This document shows, piece after piece, positions 7,882 to 16,592 of a stretch of 64,000 bases of DNA. This DNA is from Betaproteobacteria bacterium Ga0077540 (GTDB lineage Bacteria > Pseudomonadota > Gammaproteobacteria > Burkholderiales > Methylophilaceae): the NCBI GenBank assembly GCA_001464125.1, contig LNEP01000001.1, forward strand, positions 62,001-126,000, given 5' to 3'. The first letter of the stretch is position 1, and each line of letters starts with the position of its first letter. Made by a program: the position numbers and the translations under genes. The notes beneath the pieces are model-generated. The model had not been told where the DNA came from and did no database searches. It was given only the letters and a program-made list of their open reading frames with translations.

Positions 7882-8520
7882 ATGGATTTAATATTGCGAC
7901 GCAGAGCTATTTATACTGGCTTGCGTCCCTATTTTGATGATGCAAGCCTTTTAGAGGCCATCCATTTGTGGCAAATCAAATATTCAGATAAACCAAAATT
8001 TGCTTTTGCTGAGTTTTTGTCCGAATGTTGTCAAGACAAAACATTGCGTGCGCAACGCACCAATATACTCAGCTCAATTTTTAAAGCGCTAGATTCACCA
8101 GAGCATGCTTTGTTGCCAGACCCTTTTTCACTTGGTCTGGACGATTTTGCTGATCAAAGCCCTACACAAAAAATATGTGATGATACTACCATTCTATTTG
8201 TGCATTTTTTAGCTAACTTGCTGAAATTAATGGGCGAAAAAGAAAGTTTGAATGTGCGCATTTTTATCTTGAATCAGTTTCCCAGTTTGCGTTTAGATGA
8301 GTTAAGGAAAGCATATTTGCGTGATCTGTTAGATAAAAAAACCAGCACCTTGCCAGTGAGTTACGAGCTTACGGTAATGCGCCAATTAATCAATTTTGCT
8401 TACGTGGCAATTTGTGAATTATTAGGCCCTGTGAAAGCGGATCATCTGCTTGCACAAGGAATAAAGGCATCTGAAGAATTGGCGATGCAAATGGAAATAC
8501 CGCTACACGATTTTTTATAG
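7882..8520 (+). CDS. Unknown alpha-helical protein downstream of amtB
   Basis: I do not recognise this protein. From ATG 7882 it has 212 residues, is predicted mostly helical and soluble, and has no signal peptide or membrane segment. It includes cysteines in LSECCQDK and an HFLANLLKLMGEKESLNVRIF helix. The start at 7882 has AAGGA seven bases upstream. An in-frame ATG at 7834, just 2 bp after the amtB stop, lacks a ribosome site but would add 16 residues. Its closeness to amtB and the lack of an internal promoter suggest co-transcription from the sigma-54 promoter, hence nitrogen-responsive expression. A regulator or partner of the transporter is possible but unproven. Confidence 0.75.
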   Translation: MDLILRRRAIYTGLRPYFDDASLLEAIHLWQIKYSDKPKFAFAEFLSECCQDKTLRAQRTNILSSIFKALDSPEHALLPDPFSLGLDDFADQSPTQKICDDTTILFVHFLANLLKLMGEKESLNVRIFILNQFPSLRLDELRKAYLRDLLDKKTSTLPVSYELTVMRQLINFAYVAICELLGPVKADHLLAQGIKASEELAMQMEIPLHDFL

Positions 8521-8539
8521 GAATTAGCGAGGTTGACTT

Positions 8540-8556
8540 GATGGCACGATGCCATC
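8540..8556. repeat. Short perfect palindrome before the ABC binding-protein gene
   Basis: Arms GATGGCA and TGCCATC flank a CGA centre, 17 bp in all, in the 78-bp gap between the unknown amtB-linked gene and the solute-binding protein gene. There is no T-run on either strand, so it could be an operator or an RNA hairpin rather than an intrinsic terminator. Confidence 0.35.
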
Positions 8557-8598
8557 GGCAATCAGTCCAAAAACGCAGTACCAGCAATATCAAGTAAA

Positions 8599-10041
8599 AT
8601 GACACTCATGAAGCGCGTGTCTATTTTTTTCATCATATTAAGCAGCCTGATATTGGGCTGCTCGCCAACTTCCAAGCAAGCAGATACGCCCATCATCCGT
8701 ATGGCGATTGCACAGGCACCATTAAATTTGGATCCGCGCTACGCAACCGATGCCACTTCAGAACGCCTCAACCGCTTGCTTTACCAGCGGTTGGTGGAAT
8801 TCGATGATCGCTACCAAGCTGTGCCAGGGTTGGCTAATTGGCAGGTACTCTCGCCTCAGCAATATCGGTTTACTTTAAATCAATCCGCTGAGTTCCATCA
8901 TGGTCAAGCATTAACAGCGCACGATATTAAGGCCACTTATGAGAGCCTGTTAGCGCTGCGCGATGCACCACATCGTGCTGAGTTTGCACATATTCAAAAA
9001 ATTGAAGTGCATGATGCTAAAACATTGAGCTTTTTCTTGAGCAAAGCGGATAGGCATTTTGTTGAAAAGCTCATCATCGGCATCTTGCCGCAACAATTGA
9101 TTGCAACAAACCATGATTTTTCACGTGCGCCAGTGGGTAGTGGCCCCATGAAGTTTGTGCGTTGGCAAAGCGCGCTCACCTTGGTGCGTGTGCGTGATGG
9201 TCAGCAGCTTGTATTCACCGAAGTAAAAGACCCAACAGTACGCGTGCTTAAACTGGTGCGGGGAGAAGTGGATGTGCTACAAGGTGATTTGCCGCCAGAG
9301 TTAGTGAACTATCTGCAATCCAAGCCAGACATCACAGTTAACACCAATAAAGGCACCAACTTTTCGTATTTAGGGGTCAATATGCAAGACCCAATATTGC
9401 GGGAGCGTAATGTTAGGAGGGCGATTGCACATGCGATTGACCGACCTGCGATTGTGCGGCAGGTGATGGTGGATAGCACAAGATTGGCGGGTGCGATTCT
9501 GCCACCTGAGCATTATGCAGGCAATGCCGCACTGGCGCCTTACGCCTATCGACCATTGTACGCAAAGCAGTTGTTGCAGGCGTCAGGTGTAAAGTTGCCG
9601 CTCAAGCTCATTTATAAAACCTCTACAGATGCACAACGCGTGCGCTTTGCCACCATTTTGCAGGCGCAAATGGCGCCAGCGGGCATTGATCTGGAGATTC
9701 GTAGTTTGGATTGGGGTACGTTTTTTGAGGATGTGAAGCAAGGGCAGTTTCAGCTCTATGGGTTGACTTGGGTGGGCATTAAGACGCCTGAAATTTATCT
9801 CAAGGCCTTTGGTAGTGATTTTGCACCCCCACAAGGGTTTAATCGCGGACGGTATCAGGATGCAGCTTTAGATGCACTTTTACATGAGGAGAATTGGCCT
9901 GCGGCAACCACACGTATCCACCAGCAACTGCCTTATATCCCCTTATGGTATGAGGGACAGTTTGCTGCATATCGTCAACCGGTGAAACGCTATCAGCCAC
10001 AGCCTGATGGCAATTGGGATGGTTTAGCCACTTTAGAATAA
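8599..10041 (+). CDS. Family 5 (peptide/nickel type) ABC solute-binding lipoprotein
   Basis: This 480-residue periplasmic binding protein is of the DppA/OppA/NikA class. It has a lipoprotein signal peptide ending in LILGC, so the mature protein is tethered by Cys21 (Cys18 if ATG 8608 is the start). The body shows the SBP_bac_5 layout: NLDPRYATDATSERLNRLLYQ near the N-terminus, YRFTLNQSAEFHHGQALTAHDI at about 94-115, a GSGPMKFVRW strand, and NFSYLGVNMQDPILRERNVR in the middle. It would capture oligopeptides or a related ligand. Two matching permeases lie 1.4 kb downstream, separated by a minus-strand transporter and an L,D-transpeptidase. A link to peptidoglycan peptide recovery is an inference from that neighbour. 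Confidence 0.88.
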   Translation: MTLMKRVSIFFIILSSLILGCSPTSKQADTPIIRMAIAQAPLNLDPRYATDATSERLNRLLYQRLVEFDDRYQAVPGLANWQVLSPQQYRFTLNQSAEFHHGQALTAHDIKATYESLLALRDAPHRAEFAHIQKIEVHDAKTLSFFLSKADRHFVEKLIIGILPQQLIATNHDFSRAPVGSGPMKFVRWQSALTLVRVRDGQQLVFTEVKDPTVRVLKLVRGEVDVLQGDLPPELVNYLQSKPDITVNTNKGTNFSYLGVNMQDPILRERNVRRAIAHAIDRPAIVRQVMVDSTRLAGAILPPEHYAGNAALAPYAYRPLYAKQLLQASGVKLPLKLIYKTSTDAQRVRFATILQAQMAPAGIDLEIRSLDWGTFFEDVKQGQFQLYGLTWVGIKTPEIYLKAFGSDFAPPQGFNRGRYQDAALDALLHEENWPAATTRIHQQLPYIPLWYEGQFAAYRQPVKRYQPQPDGNWDGLATLE

Positions 10042-10042
10042 G

Positions 10043-10735
10043 CTAGGCGACAGCCACACCAAACAGCCTGCCCACCAAAGCCGTGATGAGCATGGCCAAT
10101 GCGCCCCAAAACGCAACTCTGGTAGCGCCAGTGAACAAGCTTGCACCACCTGCCTTGGCGGCAAGTCCACCAAGCGCTGCCAGAAACACCAGCGACAGTG
10201 CTGCAACTGTGTAAATAATGTATGGCTGAGGTGTCATTACAGCAACCAGTAGCGGTAATGCTGCACCCACTGCAAATGTCCCAGCAGAAGCCACTGCCGC
10301 CAACAAAGGTTTGGCAGCTACAATCTCAGAGATACCTAACTCATCGCGCGCATGCGCAGCAAGCGCATCATGCGCAGTTAAAGCAGTCGCTACTTGGTGT
10401 GCCAAATCAGCGTTCAAACCACGCGCCATATAAATGCCTGTCAGCTCTTTTAGCTCACTCTCGGGTTCATTCATCAGCTCTGCCGTCTCCTTGGCGAGGT
10501 CTGAAGATTCTGTATCGGCTTGTGAGCTCACAGATACATACTCTCCGGCAGCCATTGACATTGCACCTGCCACCAAGCCTGCCAATCCTGTCAGCATAAT
10601 GGTGGATGTGTTGGCGTGTGCAGCCGCCACACCAATCATCAAGCTAGCGGTAGAGACAATGCCGTCGTTAGCACCCAGCACGGCGGCGCGTAACCAACCA
10701 ATCCGGTGTGATTTATGAAATTCAAAATGACGCAT
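10043..10735 (-). CDS. VIT1/CCC1 family iron/manganese transporter
   Basis: This 230-residue membrane protein begins with HRIGWLRAAVLGANDGIVST, the strongly conserved first helix of the VIT1/CCC1 family, followed by LVAGAMSMAAGEYVSVSSQ. The acidic stretch ETAELMNEPESELKELTGIY forms the metal-gathering cytoplasmic helices. About five membrane helices are seen. Characterised relatives in plants and yeast move Fe(II) or Mn(II) out of the cytosol, and bacterial homologues are presumed to do likewise. It is convergent with the binding-protein gene, with 1 bp between the two stops, and it splits the ABC gene set. Confidence 0.9.
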   Translation of the reverse strand: MRHFEFHKSHRIGWLRAAVLGANDGIVSTASLMIGVAAAHANTSTIMLTGLAGLVAGAMSMAAGEYVSVSSQADTESSDLAKETAELMNEPESELKELTGIYMARGLNADLAHQVATALTAHDALAAHARDELGISEIVAAKPLLAAVASAGTFAVGAALPLLVAVMTPQPYIIYTVAALSLVFLAALGGLAAKAGGASLFTGATRVAFWGALAMLITALVGRLFGVAVA

Positions 10736-10863
10736 AGAGTTCCTTTATATAATGCTGGGACCACCAATTAACAGCCTCCAGTGTACACCCAGCCATGATG
10801 CTTGCCAGCTAGCCTGTGTGATTTTAGCGTCTTGCCTATTGTATGGCTTCATAATGCCGTAAA

Positions 10864-11358
10864 ATGCAAATCACCATGCATATCGAAATTTCCATTAAAA
10901 ATCAGACGCTCAGCCTGCTAAATCAGGATCATGTCCTTTTAGCGCAATATGTAGTTTCTACCGCTGCCAATGGGGTAGGTTGTGAAAAAGACAGTGGTTG
11001 TACGCCATTAGGTGCACATATTATTCGCGCTAAGATTGGTAAGGATGCACCAGCCAATACCGTGTTTGTGGGGCGCAGACCCACAGGTGAAATTTGTACG
11101 CCAGAACTGATGGCACAATTTCCAAATCGTGATTGGATTTTGACTAGAATTTTGTGGCTCAGTGGTCAAGAGGTGGGCAAAAATAGGCTGGGCAATGTGG
11201 ACACAATGCAACGCTATATTTATATTCACGGCACACCAGATACCACCGCAATGGGGCAAGTGGGTTCCCATGGCTGCATCCGGATGCGCAATGCCGATAT
11301 TATTGAATTATTCGATTTAGTGTCCGTGGGGACGCCGGTGATCATTCATGCACACTAA
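10864..11358 (+). CDS. L,D-transpeptidase (YkuD domain) lacking a signal peptide
   Basis: This 164-residue single-domain YkuD protein has the catalytic signature HGTPDTT followed by SHGCIRMRN, with nucleophile Cys138. Family members form 3-3 peptidoglycan cross-links or attach lipoproteins to the wall. There is no visible signal peptide or membrane helix before the domain, whether ATG 10864 or ATG 10876 is the start. This is unusual for a periplasmic enzyme, although single-domain forms exist among proteobacteria. It sits between the ABC binding protein and the permeases, on the same strand. A role in wall metabolism is likely; the location of action is uncertain. Confidence 0.85.
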   Translation: MQITMHIEISIKNQTLSLLNQDHVLLAQYVVSTAANGVGCEKDSGCTPLGAHIIRAKIGKDAPANTVFVGRRPTGEICTPELMAQFPNRDWILTRILWLSGQEVGKNRLGNVDTMQRYIYIHGTPDTTAMGQVGSHGCIRMRNADIIELFDLVSVGTPVIIHAH

Positions 11359-11409
11359 TTACTGTACAAAATCACTCAACCGTGAGCTCGCACAAGACCA
11401 AGCCCGGTA

Positions 11410-12333
11410 ATGAATCTTAAGCATCTAATTTCAAGGCTGCTTTCAGTCATCCCGGTTGTATTTGGGGTGGTGCTGTTGACGTTTTTATTGATACACGTGG
11501 TGCCGGGCGACCCAGTAGAGGTTATGTTAGGCGAGTCTGCCAGTGTCGCAGATAGCGCAGCCTTGCGTGAAGAGTTAGGGTTGAATCAGCCACTGATGAT
11601 TCAGTTTGGGCAGTACTTCAATAAACTGGCACATGGTGATCTAGGGCGCTCGATTCATACCAAAATCCCCATCAGTGTGCTCATCAAAGAGCGTTATCCT
11701 GCCACCGTCAAACTCGCTGTTGTAGCCCTTGCTTTGGGCTTGATGATAGGGGTGCCCATGGGGATTTATGCAGCCTTACATGCTGGACATTGGCAAGATT
11801 TTGTCATCACCATCATCAGTGTTCGCTTTTCAGCCATGCCCGCTTTTTGGCTGGGGCCATTGCTCATGCTTCTGTTTGCCGTATGGCTTGGGTGGTTGCC
11901 GGTGAGTGGTATGGATTCTCCCGGCGCAATCGTCTTGCCCGCACTCACCTTGGGGTTTGGTTTGAGTGCCATTCTCACACGCATGACGCGCACCAGTTTG
12001 CTGGAGGTGTTAAATGATGACTACATCCGCACCGCCCGTGCCAAAGGGTTGAGTGAGCGCGCTGTGATTCTGCGCCATGCTTTGCGGGCAGCGTTGTTGC
12101 CCATCATTACGATTGTAGGTTTGCAAATGGGCAGCTTATTGGCTGGCACAGTGATTACCGAGACCATTTTTAGTTGGGATGGCATCGGCCGTTTGTTGGT
12201 GGAAAGTATTGAAAAACGGGATTACCCAGTGACGCAAGCCTGTGTGTTGATTGTGTCTTTAAGCTATGTGCTCATTAATTTAGTGACTGATTTGTTGTAT
12301 CAAGTGGCAGATCCACGCATGAGGCATGCCTGA
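11410..12333 (+). CDS. Peptide-type ABC transporter permease, DppB/OppB class
   Basis: This 307-residue inner-membrane permease has six helices. The N-terminal signature is SRLLSVIPVVFGVVLLTFLL then HVVPGDPVEVMLG, and the cytoplasmic coupling (EAA) loop reads DDYIRTARAKGLSERAVILRHALRAALLP. It pairs with the DppC-class permease, whose ATG overlaps this stop codon by 1 bp, showing translational coupling. Together with the upstream lipoprotein they form most of a peptide-family importer. The ATP-binding subunits (DppD/DppF type) are not in the window. Confidence 0.92.
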   Translation: MNLKHLISRLLSVIPVVFGVVLLTFLLIHVVPGDPVEVMLGESASVADSAALREELGLNQPLMIQFGQYFNKLAHGDLGRSIHTKIPISVLIKERYPATVKLAVVALALGLMIGVPMGIYAALHAGHWQDFVITIISVRFSAMPAFWLGPLLMLLFAVWLGWLPVSGMDSPGAIVLPALTLGFGLSAILTRMTRTSLLEVLNDDYIRTARAKGLSERAVILRHALRAALLPIITIVGLQMGSLLAGTVITETIFSWDGIGRLLVESIEKRDYPVTQACVLIVSLSYVLINLVTDLLYQVADPRMRHA

Positions 12334-13127
12334 TGGCCAAGACATTTGCAATCACTATATTGGTATTTTGGCTGGGGGCAGTGCTGTTGGCACGTCTGTT
12401 AGATGTGCATGGCAATGCTATTGATTTACAACATATTTTATCCGCACCTTCCATCCAATACTGGTTTGGTAGTGACGATTTGGGGCGCGATATATTGGCG
12501 CGCGTGCTTCGCGGTGCCGAAATTTCCTTTTTGGTCGCCATCGTCGTCACCATTGTCAATATGGCGGTAGGCGTGACCATTGGGCTGTTGGCTGGGTTTT
12601 ATGGTGGTCGATTAGACCGTTTGCTCATGCAGGTGACAGACGTGTTTTTGGCCTTTCCTGGCATTTTGTTGGCCATTGCTTTTGCGGCTGTATTAGGACC
12701 AGGCATGTTGAACTTAGTGTTCGCATTGTGCCTCACAGGATGGGTAAGTTATGCCAGACTCACGCGTGGACAAACTTTAAGCCTGCGACATCGGCAACAT
12801 GTGTTGGCAGCTGAGTCACTTGGGGCAAGCGCGTTTCGACTCATGTGGCGTCATATATTGCCATTGCTCTCTTCTCTATTGATGGTAGAGGCGACCTATA
12901 GCTTGGCCAGTATTATGATTGCCGAGGCTAGTCTGTCATTTTTGGGCTTGGGCATTCAGGCGCCTAATGCATCGTGGGGTGCTATGTTGCGTGATGGTGT
13001 GCGCTATATGCTGGTGGCACCACATTATGTATTGATTGTGGGCTTGAGCCTGATGAGTTTGATTTTGGGAATTAATTTGGGAGGGGATTATCTGCGTGAT
13101 CGATTAGACGTTCGATCGACGCAGTAA
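12333..13127 (+). CDS. Peptide-type ABC transporter permease, DppC/OppC class
   Basis: This 264-residue permease is a little shorter than typical DppC. The family landmark YWFGSDDLGRDILARVLRG is at about residues 46-64. The EAA coupling loop ends HVLAAESLGASAFRLMWRHILP, and the last cytoplasmic region reads EASLSFLGLGIQAPNASWGAML. It forms a heterodimeric channel with the preceding permease. The operon ends here, since the next gene begins after a 31-bp gap with its own ribosome site and an unrelated function. Confidence 0.92.
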   Translation: MAKTFAITILVFWLGAVLLARLLDVHGNAIDLQHILSAPSIQYWFGSDDLGRDILARVLRGAEISFLVAIVVTIVNMAVGVTIGLLAGFYGGRLDRLLMQVTDVFLAFPGILLAIAFAAVLGPGMLNLVFALCLTGWVSYARLTRGQTLSLRHRQHVLAAESLGASAFRLMWRHILPLLSSLLMVEATYSLASIMIAEASLSFLGLGIQAPNASWGAMLRDGVRYMLVAPHYVLIVGLSLMSLILGINLGGDYLRDRLDVRSTQ

Positions 13128-13158
13128 TCTTGAAAAGCACGTTCAACAAGGGGTGATC

Positions 13159-13863
13159 ATGACAAAGCAATACCGCTACTACGACCTGATTATGGCAGCG
13201 TTTGTCTGTGTCTTGGTGTGTTCCAATCTGATTGGCCCGGCCAAGGTCACACAAATAGATGCGCCGTTGTTGGGCACACTCACTTTTGGGGCGGGGGTGT
13301 TGTTTTTCCCCATTTCATTTATCTTTGGTGATATTTTGACCGAAGTCTATGGTTACGCAGCCAGCAGACGTGTTATTTGGGCAGGCTTTGCCGGTTTGGC
13401 CTTTGCCAGTGTCATGGCTTGGATGATAGTGGCTTTGCCACCTGCGCCGTTTTGGCAGAATCAACATGAGTACGAAGTAGCGTTTGGTAGCACTTGGCGC
13501 ATTGCCCTGGCGGGCTTGGTGGCCTTTGCGGTGGGGGAGTTTGTCAACAGCTACATCATGGCCAAAATGAAAATTATTGCCGCTGGCAAGCACTTATGGC
13601 AACGTACCATCACCAGCACCGTATTTGGCGAGGCGGTCGATACCATCTTGTTTGTTCCGTTAGCGTTTTGGAACACTGGCATTATCCCCAACGATAAAAT
13701 CCCCTTAGTGACAGGTGCACAAATTATTGCCAAGATTTTGGTGGAAGTGGCTTTCACGCCACTGGTATATTGGGTAGTGGCGTTTTTAAAGCGCGCAGAA
13801 AACGAAGATTATTACGACAGGCATACCGATTTTAATCCATTCAAATTAGATGCTGTTCGTTAA
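13159..13863 (+). CDS. yhhQ: Queuosine precursor transporter (YhhQ/VUT family)
   Basis: This 234-residue inner-membrane protein of the Vut_1/YhhQ family has six or seven helices, with FGAGVLFFPISFIFGDILTE (about 39-58) and FGEAVDTILFVPLAF (about 157-171) as landmarks. E. coli YhhQ imports preQ0/preQ1 for queuosine tRNA modification. I start at ATG 13159, which has AAGGGG five bases upstream; GTG 13153 is an in-frame alternative. No riboswitch-like structure is obvious in the short upstream gap. Confidence 0.9.
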   Translation: MTKQYRYYDLIMAAFVCVLVCSNLIGPAKVTQIDAPLLGTLTFGAGVLFFPISFIFGDILTEVYGYAASRRVIWAGFAGLAFASVMAWMIVALPPAPFWQNQHEYEVAFGSTWRIALAGLVAFAVGEFVNSYIMAKMKIIAAGKHLWQRTITSTVFGEAVDTILFVPLAFWNTGIIPNDKIPLVTGAQIIAKILVEVAFTPLVYWVVAFLKRAENEDYYDRHTDFNPFKLDAVR

Positions 13864-13951
13864 GTCTTCACATCGCTATTCACTTAGGTGGAGTAGCACT
13901 TAGCCTGTACAATCTCATCCTTACGCAAAACATATTTCGTCAGGAGTTCGG

Positions 13952-15085
13952 TTGAATCATTATCAAGCAGTCAGTTGGCAAGAAAATAATCAAGAGCGCC
14001 AAGCTAGTTGGCACTCAGAAGCTGCTTTGGCAACGCCCAAAAAAATTGTGATTGCCAATGACGAGACTAAAGCTGACGAAGCTTATAAGCTGGCATGCGA
14101 AGGCACGGCTTTGTTGTACAGAGGTGATTTTCAAAACGCCAAACAATTACTGCAAGCCATGACGCGACGCGTTGATCGCAAGCCAATCAAACCTACCGCC
14201 ACTATGCTGGAAGCCTTTCATCAACATCGCGCAAGACAAATCCAGCGTGCAAGCATTACCAATAAATTGTTAATTGAACTCAAGCACGGTAAGTGTGATT
14301 TAAAACGCGCGCCAGAAGTAAAAGAGGCAGTGCTGGGCGCATTGGTGTTGGATGAGAAGCGAGATAAATTGCCTAACACCATCATCCTTTCACTGCGAGA
14401 GTTGTTGGGCATGATAGGGGCACACGAGTGGCGCAAAAAAGGGGTGTATATCGAGGCGCTACAAGCGAATATCCATGCCCATTACGGCGTCTATTCCCCA
14501 GTGCGCGGAGAGTATCTGGATTTAATCAATCAAGCACCACTCAATAACCCTTCTATCGCTTTTGATATTGGCACTGGTACAGGGGTGATTGCCGCTATTT
14601 TGGTCAATCGCGGCATCAAACAAGTAATTGCGACTGACAATAGTGAACGTGCTATTCAATGCGCCACCGCCAATGTGCAACAGTTGGGTATGGCGCAATA
14701 CATTAAGTTACAGCAAGCTGATTTATTTCCAGAGGGCAAGGCAGATTTGATTGTATGCAATCCACCTTGGATTCCAGCCAAAGCCAATGCACCCATAGAG
14801 CATGCCATTTATGACCCCAACAGCGCGATGTTAAGAGCGTTTTTGTCCGGTGTAAAAACGCATCTGAATCCAAATGGCGAAGCATGGTTGGTAATGTCTG
14901 ATTTGGCGGAGAATTTGGGTTTGCGTGCTCCAGATGCATTGTTACAATGGATTGCCGAAGCAGGCCTTAACATAGTCGAGCAGTTAACTATTGCCCCTAA
15001 ACATGCCAAATCCAGTGACCACTCGGACCCGCTATATCCGGCACGCGTTAAAGAAATAACTTCGCTTTATCGTCTAAAAGTCTAA
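13952..15085 (+). CDS. Class I SAM-dependent methyltransferase (N5-glutamine/MTS type)
   Basis: This 377-residue protein starts at TTG 13952 behind a CAGGAG ribosome site, and no ATG fits better. Residues about 1-190 form a helical N-terminal region of unknown role. The C-terminal half is a Rossmann methyltransferase with the SAM loop DIGTGTGVIAAIL (about 207-219) and the catalytic NPPW motif in VCNPPWIPA (about 269-277). NPPY/NPPW enzymes methylate glutamine amides, RNA bases or similar planar nitrogens. The PrmC/PrmB family and RlmG-like enzymes are the nearest comparisons, but the N-terminus fits neither, so the target is unknown. It appears to be transcribed alone. Confidence 0.85.
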   Translation: MNHYQAVSWQENNQERQASWHSEAALATPKKIVIANDETKADEAYKLACEGTALLYRGDFQNAKQLLQAMTRRVDRKPIKPTATMLEAFHQHRARQIQRASITNKLLIELKHGKCDLKRAPEVKEAVLGALVLDEKRDKLPNTIILSLRELLGMIGAHEWRKKGVYIEALQANIHAHYGVYSPVRGEYLDLINQAPLNNPSIAFDIGTGTGVIAAILVNRGIKQVIATDNSERAIQCATANVQQLGMAQYIKLQQADLFPEGKADLIVCNPPWIPAKANAPIEHAIYDPNSAMLRAFLSGVKTHLNPNGEAWLVMSDLAENLGLRAPDALLQWIAEAGLNIVEQLTIAPKHAKSSDHSDPLYPARVKEITSLYRLKV

Positions 15086-15125
15086 GTTAATAGTATTTTT
15101 CAAATATAAATTGAATAGAGAGGGA

Positions 15126-15317
15126 TTAGCTTAGATCCCACTCTTTAATCATTTCCTTTTCATCCATCCCCAATTTATATTTGATTTGAAGTTCGCCCAC
15201 AATCAAGTCTTTTCTGCCAGATGACAATAATTGATGGTCGCGCATGAGTATGCCCAAAGTTGTTTTGGTTTTGCCTTTTAACTGCGTTAAATGACCAGAA
15301 ATCACATGCAGACTCAT
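15126..15317 (-). CDS. CsbD-like small stress protein
   Basis: This 63-residue protein follows the CsbD pattern: a GHLTQLKGKTKTTLG helix, SSGRKDLIVGELQIKYKLG in the middle, and an acidic end MDEKEMIKEWDLS. CsbD proteins are small, abundant general-stress proteins of unknown biochemistry. It sits alone on the minus strand, convergent with the methyltransferase gene. The 15318-15510 gap upstream holds A+T-rich promoter-like DNA shared with nagZ, but I see no definite promoter. Confidence 0.75.
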   Translation of the reverse strand: MSLHVISGHLTQLKGKTKTTLGILMRDHQLLSSGRKDLIVGELQIKYKLGMDEKEMIKEWDLS

Positions 15318-15510
15318 TTAAATCTCCAATTTAGGTTGCAATGGATGTGATTAAACAGACTTTTGTTTGCGTGCAACATTGCTTGATTTCTTAAATAGAC
15401 ATCAGAAAATTCCTACAAGTTTAGCCAGTACACATTAAATAATTATTAAATAAAGACTTTCAGCTAAAATGAGCGCTGATTTTTAGTGGTTTTAATTTGA
15501 AAGAACACTC

Positions 15511-16557
15511 ATGAGTTTAGGCCCAGTCATGTTGGATGTCGTCGGTACAGAGTTAACTGCCGAGGATGTTCGTCGATTACAACATCCATTGGTAGGGGGC
15601 GTGATTTTGTTTGCGCGTAACTTTACCGATTGTGAACAACTGAAGGCGTTAACCGCAAGTATTCATGCGGTACGCCAACCACCGTTGTTAATTGCAGTAG
15701 ACCATGAAGGTGGGCGTGTACAACGCTTTAGAGATGGGTTCACTAAAATCCCGCCCATGCGTGAGTTTGGGCACATTTGGGATAAGCAACCCAGAAAAGC
15801 GCGTGAGCTTGCCGTAGAGGCCGGGTTTGTATTGGCGGCAGAGCTGCGAGCACATGGCGTTGATTTTAGTTTTACTCCTGTGTTGGACATGGACTACGGC
15901 GATAGCTTGGTGATTGGTAACCGTGCATTTCACCGTGACCCGCAAGCCATTAACGAGTTGGCCTTTAGTTTGATGCAAGGTCTAAAAAAAGGCGGTATGG
16001 CCGCAGTGGGTAAGCATTTCCCAGGCCACGGCTTTGTAGTGGCCGATTCCCATGTGAGTATTCCGGTGGATGAACGCGAGTTTGACCAAATTGCACAAAA
16101 CGACATGCAGCCATTTAGGCAAATGATTGATGAAGGTTTGGCAGCGATTATGCCCGCCCATGTGATTTACCCTAAAGTGGACGATAAACCTGCTGGCTTC
16201 TCAAGCAAATGGTTACAAAAAGTGCTACGTGAGCGTTTAGGCTTTAACGGTGTCATTTTTAGTGATGACCTCAGCATGGAAGGCGCAACGGTGGGTGGCG
16301 ATGTGACCACGCGCAGTTTGGCAGCCCTCAATGCCGGGTGTGATATGGTGCTACTGTGCAATCGTCCTGATTTAGCCGATGAGCTATTGAGCAAGTTGGA
16401 ATGGAAGATGTCTGCACAGAGCATTGCGCGCTTAGCACGCATGCACGGTGCGCATCATCCACATAACATGACGCAATTGCGTGAAAGTAATGTTTATGTA
16501 GACGCCGTGAAACGGGTGGCGATGGTGGGGCAGAAAGAGGGTGATTTGTTCGCCTAA
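15511..16557 (+). CDS. nagZ: Beta-N-acetylhexosaminidase NagZ
   Basis: NagZ removes N-acetylglucosamine from anhydro-muropeptides in cytoplasmic peptidoglycan recycling (glycoside hydrolase family 3). The 348-residue, single-domain protein has the diagnostic KHFPGHGFVVADSHVSIP loop (about 168-185), with the His of the His-Asp acid/base pair, and the nucleophile aspartate in VIFSDDLSMEGA (about 247-258). The DHEGGRVQRF strand near 69-78 is also typical. There is no signal peptide, as expected for a cytosolic enzyme. The ribosome site is GAAAGAA. The MltB-type and L,D-transpeptidase genes elsewhere in the window act on the same polymer. Confidence 0.95.
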   Translation: MSLGPVMLDVVGTELTAEDVRRLQHPLVGGVILFARNFTDCEQLKALTASIHAVRQPPLLIAVDHEGGRVQRFRDGFTKIPPMREFGHIWDKQPRKARELAVEAGFVLAAELRAHGVDFSFTPVLDMDYGDSLVIGNRAFHRDPQAINELAFSLMQGLKKGGMAAVGKHFPGHGFVVADSHVSIPVDEREFDQIAQNDMQPFRQMIDEGLAAIMPAHVIYPKVDDKPAGFSSKWLQKVLRERLGFNGVIFSDDLSMEGATVGGDVTTRSLAALNAGCDMVLLCNRPDLADELLSKLEWKMSAQSIARLARMHGAHHPHNMTQLRESNVYVDAVKRVAMVGQKEGDLFA

Positions 16558-16592
16558 GCCAGTAATTTCAACACTTTGTCACAAAAATTCAC

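Noticed and set aside
10222-10718. Two overlapping plus-strand open frames opposite the VIT1-type gene
   Set aside because: The minus strand encodes a clear VIT1/CCC1 protein over the same stretch. The antisense frames have no ribosome site or recognisable motif.
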